DNA of 64,000 nucleotides from Skeletonema tropicum (Eukaryota > Bacillariophyta > Thalassiosirophyceae > Thalassiosirales > Thalassiosiraceae): NCBI GenBank assembly GCA_037178625.1, contig CM074128.1, positions 5,022,001 through 5,086,000 on the forward strand, read 5' to 3'. Numbering within the stretch: the first letter of the stretch is position 1; every line of letters starts with the position of its first letter. Under the pieces are notes generated by a model. The model saw only the letters and a list, made by a program, of their open reading frames with translations, was not told the DNA's origin and did no database searches. Positions 31,664 through 43,121 of this stretch are shown here, piece after piece. The position numbers and the translations under genes were made by a program.

Positions 31664-32497
31664 AGAGTGACAGTAGAGAACGGAGAACTTAAACCAGGAG
31701 GGGCTCGGGCTGGTCCCGAAGACGCCTGTGGGCCTGCTGGCCACGAACTGGTCGACGGATGTGGCACGCGAAGGCTTTGGTGCAGGCAAGGCCAAACTGT
31801 TGGAGGAAGTGAATTTTGGGGGTGGGCGCCTGTCACAAGCAATTAGGACCCGAACTGTTGGAGGAAGTGGATTTTGGGGGTGGGTGCTGTGTAGGAATGG
31901 CCATAAAATTTCTGGTCAGCTGGTTTGCATGAGGAACATGAGGAGTTTGCGAGAGGGAGGATGTCATGCGGGGCCGAACTTTGGAGGGAGTCGAGGTAAC
32001 TTATGGTACGAGATTTAAATAACTATAAGTAATAACTCTTTAATTCACAGTGATTACAATTACAATATGACAAAGCACACATGCACTACTACTTATGTAG
32101 TCTCCTCTCTCAATCGTTTTGATTCATGCGATTCTTCTACACATAAAGTCCCACCAACACCAAGCTTCTCTCGGTCCATGCTTGATGTATTCTTCTCTGA
32201 TTACAGTCACAGCCCGTCACCGTCACAGGTTGGCTGGCCAAATTGAAGTCCATCCCTGTCCATGTACCTGTACAAGCGCACTAAAGCTTAGTAGTGCTGT
32301 TCTTGACGAGAAGGACGAGGCTTGAGCTTGGCTAGAGCATATGTGGATGAACATCATCATCAAGTGATAGACACGGGTAGGCAGGAGGCCATGGGGGAGT
32401 GAACGACAATCCGTTTAGATCAAATGTGGAACCGCTCTCGCAGAGATTCGCCTTCAACTTCAAGAAGATAGAGCCCAAAGACAAAGAATTTGTCGAA
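31664..32497. other. Intergenic; short direct repeat, no gene
   Basis: GAACTGTTGGAGGAAGTG with the following GATTTTGGGGGTGGG occurs at about 31852-31881. The near-identical copy is 31796-31826. No recognisable coding sequence. Confidence 0.45.
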
Positions 32498-32626
32498 TTA
32501 AATGAAGAGGCAAAAGATGAAAGGCGAAGGAGACGATGAACGCGCTCCGGTAGTCCTAGTCCTTGCTGGCGGAGGGGGGCACGTCGAGGTTGCCTGCTTT
32601 TTGCTACGCTTGGGTGTGCTGAACAT
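32498..32626 (-). pseudogene. Fragment related to the Ser/Pro-rich gene at 20842
   Basis: From ATG 32626 the frame reads MFSTPKRSKKQ, then CPPPPARTRTT, and stops after 42 residues. The start and the CPPPP tract match the two copies at 20842 and 30498, but the rest has diverged. It is followed upstream by the MITE at 32652. Confidence 0.4.
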
Positions 32627-32651
32627 GCTGATGTCGTCTTGATCTTGATTT

Positions 32652-32981
32652 GGCGGCTTTGACTTGATGTCCCGTATTATTGAACCCCCCACCCTCATTT
32701 TGAGGGCCCAGTCCAAGACATTGTATATAGAACAACAGTGATGTGCAGAACCACACGGTGCCATCTAGAAGCTGATATTGTCTCAGAAGCAAGACGTCTA
32801 ATACCGGTATGACACCACTACGACAAAAATATATTTGGATGTGACACAAACTATTTTGGGTAAATTGGGTGCCCATTGGGTATCTTGCGTTCTGCATTTG
32901 GGGGCGTTCTAACGCACCCCCCATCCCCCTCACTTTTTGGATTTGGGTGTCAATAATACGGGACATCAAGTCAAAGCCGCC
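32652..32981. mobile_element. MITE with 32-bp perfect terminal inverted repeats
   Basis: The left end 32652-32683 (starting GGCGGCTTTGACTTGATGTC) is the exact reverse complement of 32950-32981. The 330-bp element has no coding capacity and has C-rich inner arms. Flanking TTT on both sides may be a 3-bp target duplication. The ends differ from those of the 10299 MITE, so it is a separate family. It inserted next to the start of the MFSTPK gene fragment. Confidence 0.8.
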
Positions 32982-33816
32982 TTTGTCACTGTGGAGTCGA
33001 TCGTACGCAAGCCATATTAGAGGCTTGAGCATTATCATTGTCATTGATACTGCATATGATTCATTATGATAAGCTCTGGAACCTATCATGCTGAGGAGAA
33101 GCAAGGAAAAGGATCCGTCGTGCGCTGTCGTAGAACCGCTCTGTTTTTGTCGAAAAAGCTGGCTGCTGAACTGTTTCGGACAAAAACTAGGTACTTACAG
33201 TCAGTGACTTGGCTGAAACCCTCAATTCGGCCGTCGCCTCCTTCCACTTACATGTTTTTTACTCCTGGGGCTGGGGGAGGGGGAGTCTAGCTTGTATTTG
33301 TATCTTAAGCTGGATTGTCACACATCGTCAGCTGAGCAGTGAGACTTGCTGCTCCAGCGAGCAACTTTCTCACGCAGCTACTGCTCTGTATCGTCTTCAG
33401 CCAGCTGTTGGATGTTTGTTGTGGTGTCCAAGTTTGCTACCGCCCCTGCCATTCTCTTTTGGTTGTTCATCCAACCAATGCACTCATTGTGGTGTGTGGG
33501 TTTTTCGGCATCGTTGTCTAGATAGTTTTAACTTTTAACAGCTTTCCGGGTAGGAGTAAATGGTTTTTGGAGGGAAACTCTCTCTAGAGAAGCCCAGCAA
33601 AACTCATTTTTGAGCTCCCGAATGGCACGCTGCAGTCCGAATTGCTTGCACGGTCGTTCTATGTTACTGTTATCGAAGCTGACAAGTGTTGTCACTTGAT
33701 CGTCTTTTTGGTCAAGAAGTGACGCCCAATCAAATTTGTTGTGTCGTCTGCAGTGCTTTGGTTTGGCGTGACCAAAAGCGTGAGTGGCGGTGTGTCAAGC
33801 GATTTGTGATTGTACC
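32982..33816. other. Intergenic, no gene seen
   Basis: Contains a second copy (33541-33618) of the short repeat near 18978. No domain is recognisable in the short frames. Confidence 0.4.
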
Positions 33817-34080
33817 TTAGGGCTCGCACGGAACAATGCTGTTGCCATATTTTTCTCTACCGCGGTAGATATAGGTTTGGACAGCGTCAACTAACACATC
33901 TTCATAAGCTGAACCTTTGAACTTGTCCATGAGGTAGAAGATTTTACTTGAGGCTGCCTTTTCTCCGCCGTTTTTGAGGCGTACGTATTTGTCCGGCTTT
34001 GTGAGGAAGAGGAAGTCATCCAAGTTTGGATTTGGATCTCCTCTGCCTCTGCCTCTGCTTTTGCTCCTGCAAGTCCTTCA
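33817..34080 (-). pseudogene. 3' fragment of an unknown gene
   Basis: A minus-strand frame open from about 34080 reads Arg-Gly repeats, then LDDFLFLTKPDKYVRLKNGG, KIFYLMDKFKGSAYEDVLVD and VQTYIYRGREKYGNSIVPCEP (read in parts), then a stop. The composition is that of a real protein. There is no start codon, and the upstream sequence is the dispersed repeat at 34084, so it appears truncated. No family recognised. Confidence 0.35.
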
Positions 34081-34083
34081 ATA

Positions 34084-34330
34084 GCTTTCCGGGTATGGGC
34101 CCATATATGGGACCAATTGCCCATATGCTCAGTTCTAGAGAGTCCCATAAGTATCTCTGCGGGGTATTGATTTCAGACAGATTGGGGCGGTGATTCTGAA
34201 AGCTCTTCTCGCAAGGTCTAATTGGCATATCAGTGAGACGGGCATCTCAATTGTTGGTGGGCTATGCCCCCTCAACTTCCTGACAATTTTCGATCCACTC
34301 TTTCGAACACATGATATGAGATGTGTCGGA
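34084..34330 (-). repeat. Dispersed repeat, inverted relative of 19487-19718
   Basis: Parallels the reverse complement of 19487-19718 with patchy identity. The best-conserved part is GCATCTCAATTGTTGGTGGG at 34241-34261. Confidence 0.6.
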
Positions 34331-34714
34331 TGTTCGCTTAGATTCTCGGTACTATTGGCTCGGCTTTTGGCAGATAATTCTCATTTAAGACCTCGAGTAC
34401 CTGCATTGTCGAAGTAGAACAAATAGTGCTGTACCTGTACTCTTCCCTCACACGCATATATAAGGCTTAGAAACAATTATTGGCAAGCAATCTTACTTCA
34501 TGAGGCACTATGAATCGCATTGGCATTGAGGAGATATCATTGGAGTCTTGCTCTCGAGTCCTCAAGTATCGGCATACTCAGAGTTGAAATATAATATAAA
34601 GTATATGCTATACTCTTCCTCCTCACGCATCCACCTGTGACTGTGATCTACTGACAAGTCAGGCGAAGTATTAATCTCAAATCTAACATAACTGATTGTA
34701 CAAAAAATCAAATG
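34331..34714. other. Intergenic, nothing seen
   Basis: AT-rich. A CACACGCATATATAAGG box-like stretch is near 34450, but no gene follows it convincingly. Confidence 0.35.
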
Positions 34715-35312
34715 ACTTCAATTCCTACACAAGGGTGCAATCAATTTCTCTAGCTCAGACAGTATTTGAGAGTAATAGGAATGTGCCATTCGGATACAAT
34801 CGCTTCGTCTTTGTTTGTTAGCGTGTTGAGAGGGACTTCTAAGCATTTGAGGCCTCCTTGATCCTTGATGAGTTCAGATTTAAGGAGGCCTCTTGTGAAT
34901 CACAATCCGTGATCTTGACCAAGCACAGGCAAGCTTCTGCGCATATCGTTGACCAAGCAGCATCAAAATATGAAAGAGATACTAGCTCAAACTTAAACCA
35001 TTCTGGGTCATTTCTATTCATGTAGGCGACGTCTGACTTCAAATCAGCATAACACCCCACGTTCCAAGCTGCGGCACTTGAGAATGATCACTATTGGCAC
35101 TGGCATGCATAAACCAGGATGCGCCTTAATCCCGGCAAATGCGGCTGGATCAGATACATGAGTTCTGAACAGGCAAAGGCAAAGGGCCTTTTTTGCAGTG
35201 TGTGCTTGCCCCTGGTTCGCCATTACCATTACACGGCAGACGAGAGTCAATATGGCAAGCTTAGTGACAAGCTCTTTTGCTTCGATCTCCGGTAACATTG
35301 AGGTGATTACTC
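34715..35312 (-). pseudogene. Degraded partial copy of the helical-repeat gene at 6192
   Basis: Parallels 6188-6757 in the same orientation (TGAGAGTAATAGGAATGTGCC at 34769, slightly over half a line from the start, matches 6231). The frame is broken near 35050, where YADLKSDVAYMNRNDPEWF continues in a different frame from the preceding part. Similarity stops abruptly near 35312, a few bases before a CCTAACCCTAACC tract. Confidence 0.8.
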
Positions 35313-36007
35313 CATCGCCAGTTGCCTAACCCTAACCGTGAGCACTTATGTACTGAATGCTCATCATTTGGGGACTTTATACTGTGATAGTGATCGCAAA
35401 TCTCTTGGGCCTGTGGTGGGACGGATTTTGGTTCTCGAGATCAAAGCAAAACAGCCCTTTACACTGTTTTGCACAGCCCTGCGACATACACGTTACATAC
35501 ACGTCAACACGGTGAGCGACAACGACGAACAACCAACTGCCACCCTCCTTCCCAACACCAACAACAACACCTTCCCAGCTATGTAAGTAGCAAGCAACAG
35601 CAACACGCCTCCAACAAAAGCAAAACATCTCAGCTACTCCTACTTTCCAACAACATACGTTGGTAATTGCTCCCCCTCCCTCGCCTCCCGATACCCGATC
35701 CTCCTCCTTTTAAAATCAGCGCTTCAAATTCAGTGTCAGTCGGGCGAAAATAAATTACACCGCACACCGCATGCCGAGGAGGAAGACGATGAACCAAAGT
35801 GGTGCGGAAGTATTACAATATCGTCAACGCTTTACTAAACTCCCAACCTGGCCTGCAAAGACCGCACAATATCTCAACACGAACGCATAAGCATAATTTT
35901 TTCCCGATCGTCATCGCCAATATTATTACGAGACGATTTTACAGCGTAACAATACTGCCGCTCTCACTCATTCGTAGTGCGTTCAAACAGGAACACATAA
36001 TAATATC
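35313..36007. other. Intergenic upstream of the DUF285 gene; telomere-like 13-mer
   Basis: CCTAACCCTAACC at 35325-35337 sits at the breakpoint of the duplicated gene fragment. The rest is C/A-rich and noncoding as far as I can see, and should hold the promoter of the 36008 gene. Confidence 0.45.
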
Positions 36008-38452
36008 ATGCAATGTACGATTGCATCGCTTGTTCTTACAGTACTTGTGCTTGTGTCTGCGCAACAAGCTCATGCTCAGTGTGCATCGGGCAACGCACCC
36101 TTCCCTGCTAATGGTGAACTTCTTCGAGCAGCAGCAGCCGCATACTGTGCTAACCCAACTGGATGGACTGAAATTTACGATGGTGTTACTTATGGATCAA
36201 TTAACGAATGGTGTACCGGCTTAGTGTATAACATGAGGAATGTGTTCAAGGACCAAAGCGCGTGCAATCCAAATATTAGTGGGTGGGACACATCATCTGC
36301 TGCAATGATGAATGAAATGTTCAATGGAGCAACTGCGTTCAATGGGGACATCTCAGGGTGGGATACAACCAAGGTTCGGAGTATGTACAAGATGTTCGAG
36401 GGAGCATCTTCTTTTAATCAAGATCTCAATGGTTGGGTTACTTCTTCAGTAACAAACATGGGAGACATGTTTAAAGAGCAGCTGCGTTTAATGGTGACAT
36501 CTCAGGATGGAGCACCGCAGCTGTGACAGATATGGCGTTCATGTTCAACGGAGCATCTTCTTTCAATAGAGATCTTGATTGGGACACTTCTTCGGTAACA
36601 AACATGGCTTATATGTTCAGAGCAGCAACTGTCTTCAATGGAGATATCTCGGGATGGAATACTGCAAACGTAATAAACATGTGGTACATGTTCCAAGGAG
36701 CGGAAGCGTTCAATAGGGATCTTAATGGTGCAGGTTGGGATACTTCGTCAGTTCTCAGCATGCAAAGAATGTTCAATGGAGCAACTGCGTTTAATGGAGA
36801 TATCTCAGGATGGAGCACTGCAGCTGTGACAGACATGTCATACATGTTCGATGGAGCATCTTCTTTTAATCGAGACCTTAATGGTGCAGGTGGTTGGGAT
36901 ACCTCGTGAGTTACCACTATGGAAAACATGTTCTGGGAAGCGACAGTTTTCAACGGAGACATCTCTGGATTTGATGTTACGTCAGTTACCACAATGTCAG
37001 GCATGTTCAAAAGAGCAAATGCATTCAATGCAGACATCTCTGGTTGGAATACTGCAAATGTCAAAAATATGGATTTCATGTTTCAAGTAGCAAGACAGTT
37101 CAACAGAGACATATCTGGATGGGAAACTTCTTCTGTCAGTACCATGAATTACATGTTCAAAACAGCAGTTCCTTTCAACCAGAATCTCTGTTTATGGAAT
37201 GCTGATCTCGACTTCCCCTTCAGCAGCTCAACTGATATCTTCGCTGCTTCTGGCTGCACATTTCAGGAAACTCCAGTGCAGGGTGACGGAGGACCATTTT
37301 GTGGCAATGATTGCGAGCCTTCCTCTGAACCATCAGCTGAACCTTCATCGCAGCCATCAGCTGAACCTTCATTGCAGCCATCAGCTGAACCTTCATCACA
37401 GCCCTCCTCCTCCTCAGAACCTTCATCGGAGCTTTCTTCGACTCCGTCTTGTTCGCCTTCCTCAACCCCTACTGATGCACCTTCAAATCCATTTGGGGTC
37501 AATTTGTTCTATCCTGTATGGACGAGTGGGTACGAGGGATGCAGGTAGGTCTCAGTCTCTTGTCTTCTTTCATTCTTGAACATTGCCAACATTGCGTTGG
37601 ACTTTTCTGGTTCTGTGTGCATCTGCTTCTGTCTTCTCATCATTCTCTCATGTCAATGTCAACTTTAACCAGGAACGATGGTGAAGAACCCGAGTTCATG
37701 GCTGCAAATCCTACAGATTGGATGTCCAGCACGATGGAAACCTGCTGCAAAATATTCTTTGGAGGCTACATGTACGATAACTGCATGGGAAGATATCCTC
37801 CGGACCATGACGATTGTAACAAGATGCTATTTTACCCTGATTGGAGTGGATCCAACAAAGGCTGCCTTGATGATGGTAAGTAAACACGTTGATCTTGCTC
37901 TTGCTCTCTCGTTCGACATATTCTCATCTAACATGCACTGATACATGTCCTCATTCGATCTTTCCTATTTCTCTAGGTAAGGAACCCTATTACATGCTGA
38001 GCAATCATCAACAATTCCTATCCAACACACGAGAAGAATGCTGTAAAAAGTTTTATGAATGGAATTATTATACATGTGCTGGGACTATAACTACACTAGA
38101 TTTGACGAACGGAGAGTACTATCCCGATTGGATTGGAAGCAGCACTTCTACTTGTCTAAATGACAACAAGATCCCAGGTTACATGCTGAATAATCAAGCT
38201 TGGTATCTATCTACGACGCTCGAAAAATGCTGCAAGAGACACTTTTTCTGGAATGTGAACGAGTGCTTGGGGACTACAGCCGAAGGGAGTAATGAATGGT
38301 ACGCCAGCTATGAAGACAAGACATGCGTCCAAGACTGTAGTGGAGCGTCACCCTGCGGTGGTGTAGCGGATTCGTGGCAAGAGTTGTACAGCAGCAAAGA
38401 AAAGTGCTGCGAAGAAAAGATGTATTGGATTCCCAGGTGTCGCTATTACTAG
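36008..38452 (+). pseudogene. Secreted DUF285-repeat protein with Cys-rich C-terminal repeats, two lesions
   Basis: Three exons: 36008-37544, 37673-37875 and 37977-38452, with GT-AG introns (CAG|GTAGGT, ATG|GTAAGT) that keep the frame. An N-terminal signal peptide (QCTIASLVLTVLVLVSAQ) is followed by about nine 33-residue DUF285 repeats of the form FNGDISGWDTSSVTxMxxMF. Then come a PSAEPSSQPSAEPS linker and Cys-rich repeats with FYPDWxGSxxxCLxD and YMLxNxxxxLSxTxExCCxxxF. This is an extracellular or wall-associated protein. Two lesions break exon 1: a one-base deletion near 36474 (MGDMFK then AAAFNGDISGW one frame over) and TGA at 36907-36909, where repeats have Ser (WDTS, stop, VTTM). Everything else is intact, so it is a recent pseudogene or contains sequence errors. 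Partner and ligand unknown. Confidence 0.75.
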
Positions 38453-39878
38453 AGGAGAAGTATGCATATATGGAGTCCTCGGGACTCGGGTACGATAGTG
38501 TTCTGCAACCCCTTGGCGCTTGCTGTTATCGTAATATATGACTACTAAACCCCACACTCGAAGATCCAGCTTGCCAGTACACAGACACCTGCGATCCCAG
38601 GATCGAGCGCTCCTGGAGTATGTCTCATTATTCTCCCACCTCCGAATGATGTAATTCGTCAAAGTGTGCAACCCAACCTCTTCAAATACATCCTCATTGT
38701 CTGGATACGTCCACTCTCCAGTCTGGTCGTTCTTCTTAGGTCGATTTTTTCGTATGGGCAGCTCGATAATAGAAATAGAAGCCTTCCAAATCCAAACATC
38801 TCAATCTCATCGCAGAATCAGTCAATACCCACAAGTCTCACTCCCATTCAATAACACTGCCTGCACCACCGCCTTGAACTGAAAGAACATACCGACTTGT
38901 ACTAATAGTAATAGCGTGTGTTAACAATACGAGGCCGAGACGACGCCCCATCACGAGCACAAAAGCTTCAATGATCAAAAGTCTCCAAATCTTTGGGGAA
39001 TATAATGGATTCAAAAAGTGGATGACACAGGCTCCCTCAAATTATTCTGGGAGAAATGTCTCGAAATGTTCAAAGCACGTGATCCAGAGGATAAGATACC
39101 ACCTCGACGACCTACACGTGATGGAAATCCCATTGAAGGATACCGCCACCGGTACAGCACTCGAAGTTCTGCTCCTCCTTCCCCTCCTCCTCCTCCAAGG
39201 AAAGGAGAGACCCACCAAGAAGCAACGATTCAAGAGTAGATGATATGACCTGAAAGGCGTAGGCCACAACCTCAAAGACTCTCTAGCTCTAGGTCTAGGA
39301 ATCTTTGGTCTTGCAAGAGGAGCTGTATGGATGAATATCAAAGCTGAATTCAGACGAGTCTCACGCCTATACACAACCCTACAAGAATAACATTTGCATC
39401 TTCTTTTGTCTCCAACAATGCAAGAGACTTTCTAGAAGAACACTATAGACGTACTGGACACATCTAACAACAACAAGAGTGTGAGCTCTTTAAACATCTA
39501 TTGAAATGATCTAAGCTACTTTGCGTAGCTCAGAGGCATTGGAGGGGACAGCTGGTAAAGTTGTTGACGAAGGAACGCGTCGCGTCAGGCTCTTACGAAC
39601 AGCTTGGAGGGCCTAGGCCTGCCACAAGTCAAGCTGCAACTCTGTCTAAAGATCTCTCCCTGTCCCTGTCGGTGCAGAATGGGTCCCCTATATCTAGACA
39701 CGGCAAAAGAGTAAGAGAGTACCCATTGAAGACCAGCATAGGTCGGGGCTATTCCTATGAATTGTGGTCCTCTACTGCGTAATGGCATGAGGATTGGAAA
39801 GGCTCAGATGCATGGTAACATGAGCATCTGTATAGATCTGTATCACACTTGAATATCGGGAAGGGCCTTTTGCGAAAC
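38453..39878. other. Intergenic with one coding-like fragment
   Basis: 39018-39239 on the plus strand can be read as SLKLFWEKCLEMFKARDPED, PPRRPTRDGNPIEGYRHRY and a Pro-rich end. It has no start context and no known domain, so it is probably a fragment. Nothing else stands out. Confidence 0.4.
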
Positions 39879-40123
39879 AACATGAAATCCATAAATTTGT
39901 AGCCCGAATTGAACGTGTGGATGAGCTGTCGCTGTCGAGGCAAAAGTAGCAAGATCAGGATTACATCTCCCTGCAAGATCTAACACTTCGACTTTCAACC
40001 GGCTCTGCTTTCAGATTGAATCATCATTTCATTGACCTTCTTCTTGAGATAGCGATATGATAGCGAGATAGAGAGCAGAAGAGAAAATTCGCCATGCCTG
40101 GTAATTGCCACTTCCTGCCTCCA
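39879..40123 (-). repeat. Dispersed 250-bp repeat, copy 2
   Basis: Inverted relative of 3784-4040, with the same end points and a few small indels (for example an extra AGT in the CAAAAGTAGCAAGATC segment). The copies lie 36 kb apart. Confidence 0.7.
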
Positions 40124-41015
40124 TCCTCAGCCTTTTTCGCTTTCGTCCAATATAAAATAGAATTGATGTTGATTGTATACATATATATATATATATTATA
40201 TATATGACAGAAAATTTAAAGAACGCCTGGTGGGCCCTCTCAAGAGGTGACATTATCTATGCTAAGTGATAACGAACATGTGCTTCGATAGCTTAATTTC
40301 CCAGATGGTACCCTGATGTTCAGTACCAGTACATAATAGCCCAGTGTTGCAGACAAGTTGCAATTGGCAAAAGTGGCATGCCGTTTACGTACAAGAGTTT
40401 TGTGAAAATCATTGCATTCCTAGCCTGGTGTTGGTATGCGCAAAGGCAAAGGATTCCGCAGCCTGAGCTGAGCGGAACCAACTACCCGATATACCAATAC
40501 TGTTCTTGTAGATGCTTTTTTACATAGATCATGACAGAAGCTGTTGCGTATGCTCCCTTGCACAGTACACTCCGTACAAGTAAATCAGTTAGAACAGACA
40601 GATTATTGGTTCAAAATAACAGAACACTGCATGTATGTATTTACTCCTACCTCCCACTCCGTTTCAGCAAGAAAGGAGCTCAGAAAGCGTCTTTTCAAAA
40701 GCGAGCGGTAATCGGACGACACAACACATGTTTTGGCGCGTTGTGAGATCTTGCTTCATGCGCTTCATCTTTCATCTTCGAACTTCTGCCACCTTGGAAT
40801 GTGGAAGTGGAAAGTGGAAGGAACTCTTTGTGTACGAAGGGTAGCTCCTGTCATAGACATTCGAAAGATTGTTCCTACCTCTCTGTTATTTCTCCTATAG
40901 TCGGATCGGTCTATTGGTTGACGGTCTGGAGAAATAATTCTGATTGCAATAGATTCTCTTTTCAGCCGTGATCGAACGTCAGTCCAGCAATTGCAAAAAG
41001 AGAGAGACATCTATC
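40124..41015. other. Intergenic; AT-repeat hairpin near 40178
   Basis: An (AT)n palindrome of about 28 bases is at 40178-40206. The last few hundred bases should hold the promoter and leader of the 41016 gene. The frame is open upstream of its ATG only to a GTG at 40968. Confidence 0.4.
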
Positions 41016-42503
41016 ATGAACGTCGACAACGATCCTCCACCAATTATAGCTGAACGGCTCGCCATTGAAAGCCTCGAAGATTACCTCGAAAGATATGGCC
41101 TGCCTCCATCCGACATTAACGATGACGACGGCAGAAACGGCGAATTCAACGGGCTCAACCGCACAGAAGCGCAGGAGCGAATGCAGGCTGAAAAAGCATA
41201 TCTTGACGCCTTTATCGAGAAACACCACAGCAAGAATAATTCGAGCGAGCAGGCCGCACTTGAAACTGGATTCACTCCACGAGATGATGACTGCCAAGCG
41301 GATGGAGTGATATCAATTCTGCTCGCAAATAAGAAACGGCATGATGTGCCAATTCAGCCGGTGTATCAATATTGTGACACGGTGAGGCGCATGACTGTTC
41401 ATCGATCTCGCTTTGGAGTCGCGAATGATAATCCTGATGGCAGTGATGATTCTTCAGACGGTGAGAGAGATCTAACGAATAATTGCAAATCATCGGAAAT
41501 TGATGACAGTGATGATGATGCACTTTTAGAGCTTTCCCTCGAAGACTTTGATGTGGATGCCACGTTACAATTTATGAGCGCACTGCAATCTTTACATGAA
41601 CATCAGTTGTTACAACAGCAACAGCGCCTAACAGCAGCGGACAACAAGGAACAAAATAAATCGTCTACCCAAATTAACCAGAACGTGCAGCAACCCATCG
41701 ATGAGTCGTCATCATGCACTGAGCACATTATTCACTTGATCGATACACAAACAATCTCCTCCGACTCGATTATTGAAGTGCTCAAGCTCTCCCACTTTCT
41801 GCAATGCAATATAATACTCGACACACTCGTCTCAATTGTCGAATCCAGTATTGATTTGGAGAATTGTTTAAGTATTTGCAGTTTGGCAGATGCATTGAAT
41901 TTGTCATCATTGTTTGAGAGCAGTGTGCACTTTGTAATTAGGAGGCTCGATGCGTTTCAGGGGGGGAGTGGTGGGGATAATGGTGAAGAAGAGGCAGGGG
42001 AGGAGAAAGAAGAGTCAAAGACAGCGGTAACATCTCCTGACGAAGATTCCATTGAAGAGTTGTGGAAGTCTCTCCCGTACGATCTGAGATCGCGTGTACT
42101 AACCATGCGGAATATATTGCGTAGCTCCATCATTGGCCGAGGCTCCAAAATGTCTGGTGTCTTCTTTTCGTCTGGCAATGAGTTCCTCGCAATCTTTCGA
42201 GAAACAATCAGCGTCCAAAAGGAACGCTTGGCAGAAGCAAGGGAGCGTTTAGAGGAAGTAGTGCGGGAACGTAAGGAGGAGTTTGATGTGAAACGACAAC
42301 GAAGAGGAAGATGGTTTGATTCTAGTACTGCGGCGGAAGAGAAGTTTGTGTATGGTGGAGACGTGGCGTATTCGATGCGACAGATTGATAGGCAGGCAAA
42401 GCGAGTGGCTACATTGGAGACATTTTATCAGGAACAAAAGATGATATTTGGCAAGGGAGGAGGAAGAGTTGGCGAGTGCAAGTTATCTTTTAGTTCGAGT
42501 TGA
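41016..42503 (+). CDS. Acidic protein with BTB/BACK-like helical region
   Basis: The first ATG in frame is 41016 (MNVDNDPP), giving 495 residues. Order of features: a Glu/Asp/Asn-rich N-terminal third; a Gln-rich stretch (LHEHQLLQQQQRL); then a helical segment, SSDSIIEVLKLSHFLQCNII and DLENCLSICSLADALNLSSL, whose pattern resembles the end of a BTB domain and a BACK-type region; an acidic Glu/Gly loop; and a C-terminal coiled coil (QKERLAEARERLEEVVRERK). Such proteins are often adaptors, but I recognise no exact family and the BTB core is not obvious. No targeting signal. A housekeeping or regulatory role is only inferred. Confidence 0.65.
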   Translation: MNVDNDPPPIIAERLAIESLEDYLERYGLPPSDINDDDGRNGEFNGLNRTEAQERMQAEKAYLDAFIEKHHSKNNSSEQAALETGFTPRDDDCQADGVISILLANKKRHDVPIQPVYQYCDTVRRMTVHRSRFGVANDNPDGSDDSSDGERDLTNNCKSSEIDDSDDDALLELSLEDFDVDATLQFMSALQSLHEHQLLQQQQRLTAADNKEQNKSSTQINQNVQQPIDESSSCTEHIIHLIDTQTISSDSIIEVLKLSHFLQCNIILDTLVSIVESSIDLENCLSICSLADALNLSSLFESSVHFVIRRLDAFQGGSGGDNGEEEAGEEKEESKTAVTSPDEDSIEELWKSLPYDLRSRVLTMRNILRSSIIGRGSKMSGVFFSSGNEFLAIFRETISVQKERLAEARERLEEVVRERKEEFDVKRQRRGRWFDSSTAAEEKFVYGGDVAYSMRQIDRQAKRVATLETFYQEQKMIFGKGGGRVGECKLSFSSS

Positions 42504-42586
42504 AGGTGATTGTCTCGTGATCACTCGGTAGAGTAATGTAGGCACGAATAGAATTTCGTATCACACTTTGCCAATTCTGCTTCACT

Positions 42587-42805
42587 TCATTTCCTCTTAC
42601 GTTTGTTCACGTTCAGTCCTGTGAGGTTGACAATTGTCCATTCACGTGTTCCTTCTAGAAAACATGCCCCTTCTAAATACCACTCCTCCTTTTGAGATCG
42701 ACTTGCATATGTTTGGCTTGAACTTTGCCCGTGCATTATCCTGATGTACATCGACATCCCTTTGTAGAATATCATCGTGAAAAGGAGGATCGTTAGTGGA
42801 ATCAC
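42587..42805 (-). CDS. Possible small membrane protein, last exon
   Basis: The frame reads IPLTILLFTMIFYKGMSMYI, then a polar tail ending LNVNKRKRK. There is one hydrophobic segment and a basic C-terminus. No ATG at the start; an upstream AG at the TAGGCGCT boundary suggests it is the final exon of a spliced gene. Family unknown; could be spurious. Confidence 0.3.
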   Translation of the reverse strand: MIPLTILLFTMIFYKGMSMYIRIMHGQSSSQTYASRSQKEEWYLEGACFLEGTREWTIVNLTGLNVNKRKRK

Positions 42806-43121
42806 TTTGTTGGTAGCGCCTATTTGAACGTAGCTGCTTTAATTGACCTGGAGGGATAAGTGAAAGCAACAAGTAGAGAGGAAGAGGATCGAGCAAGTGC
42901 CACAATAGCAATAGAAGCAAATACACTCACTCTGAGACTGAGAGACTACACTTGTAAGAGTGGATTTCAATAGGGATTAGATTAAGTTCGCATTGGACTC
43001 GAATTACTTGGAACTAAAGCAGTGTCATAAACTATTTACATCTTTCATAGGACCGATGAGAGACATCATTATCTACTTACACCTACACTCACATCTTGAA
43101 GATGGAAACGTCGATCCCAAA

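Noticed and set aside
36905..36945. GTGAGT at the TGA in the DUF285 gene as an intron donor
   Set aside because: The nearest usable AG would give an intron of about 41 bases and delete conserved repeat sequence; the repeat pattern continues in frame across the stop.
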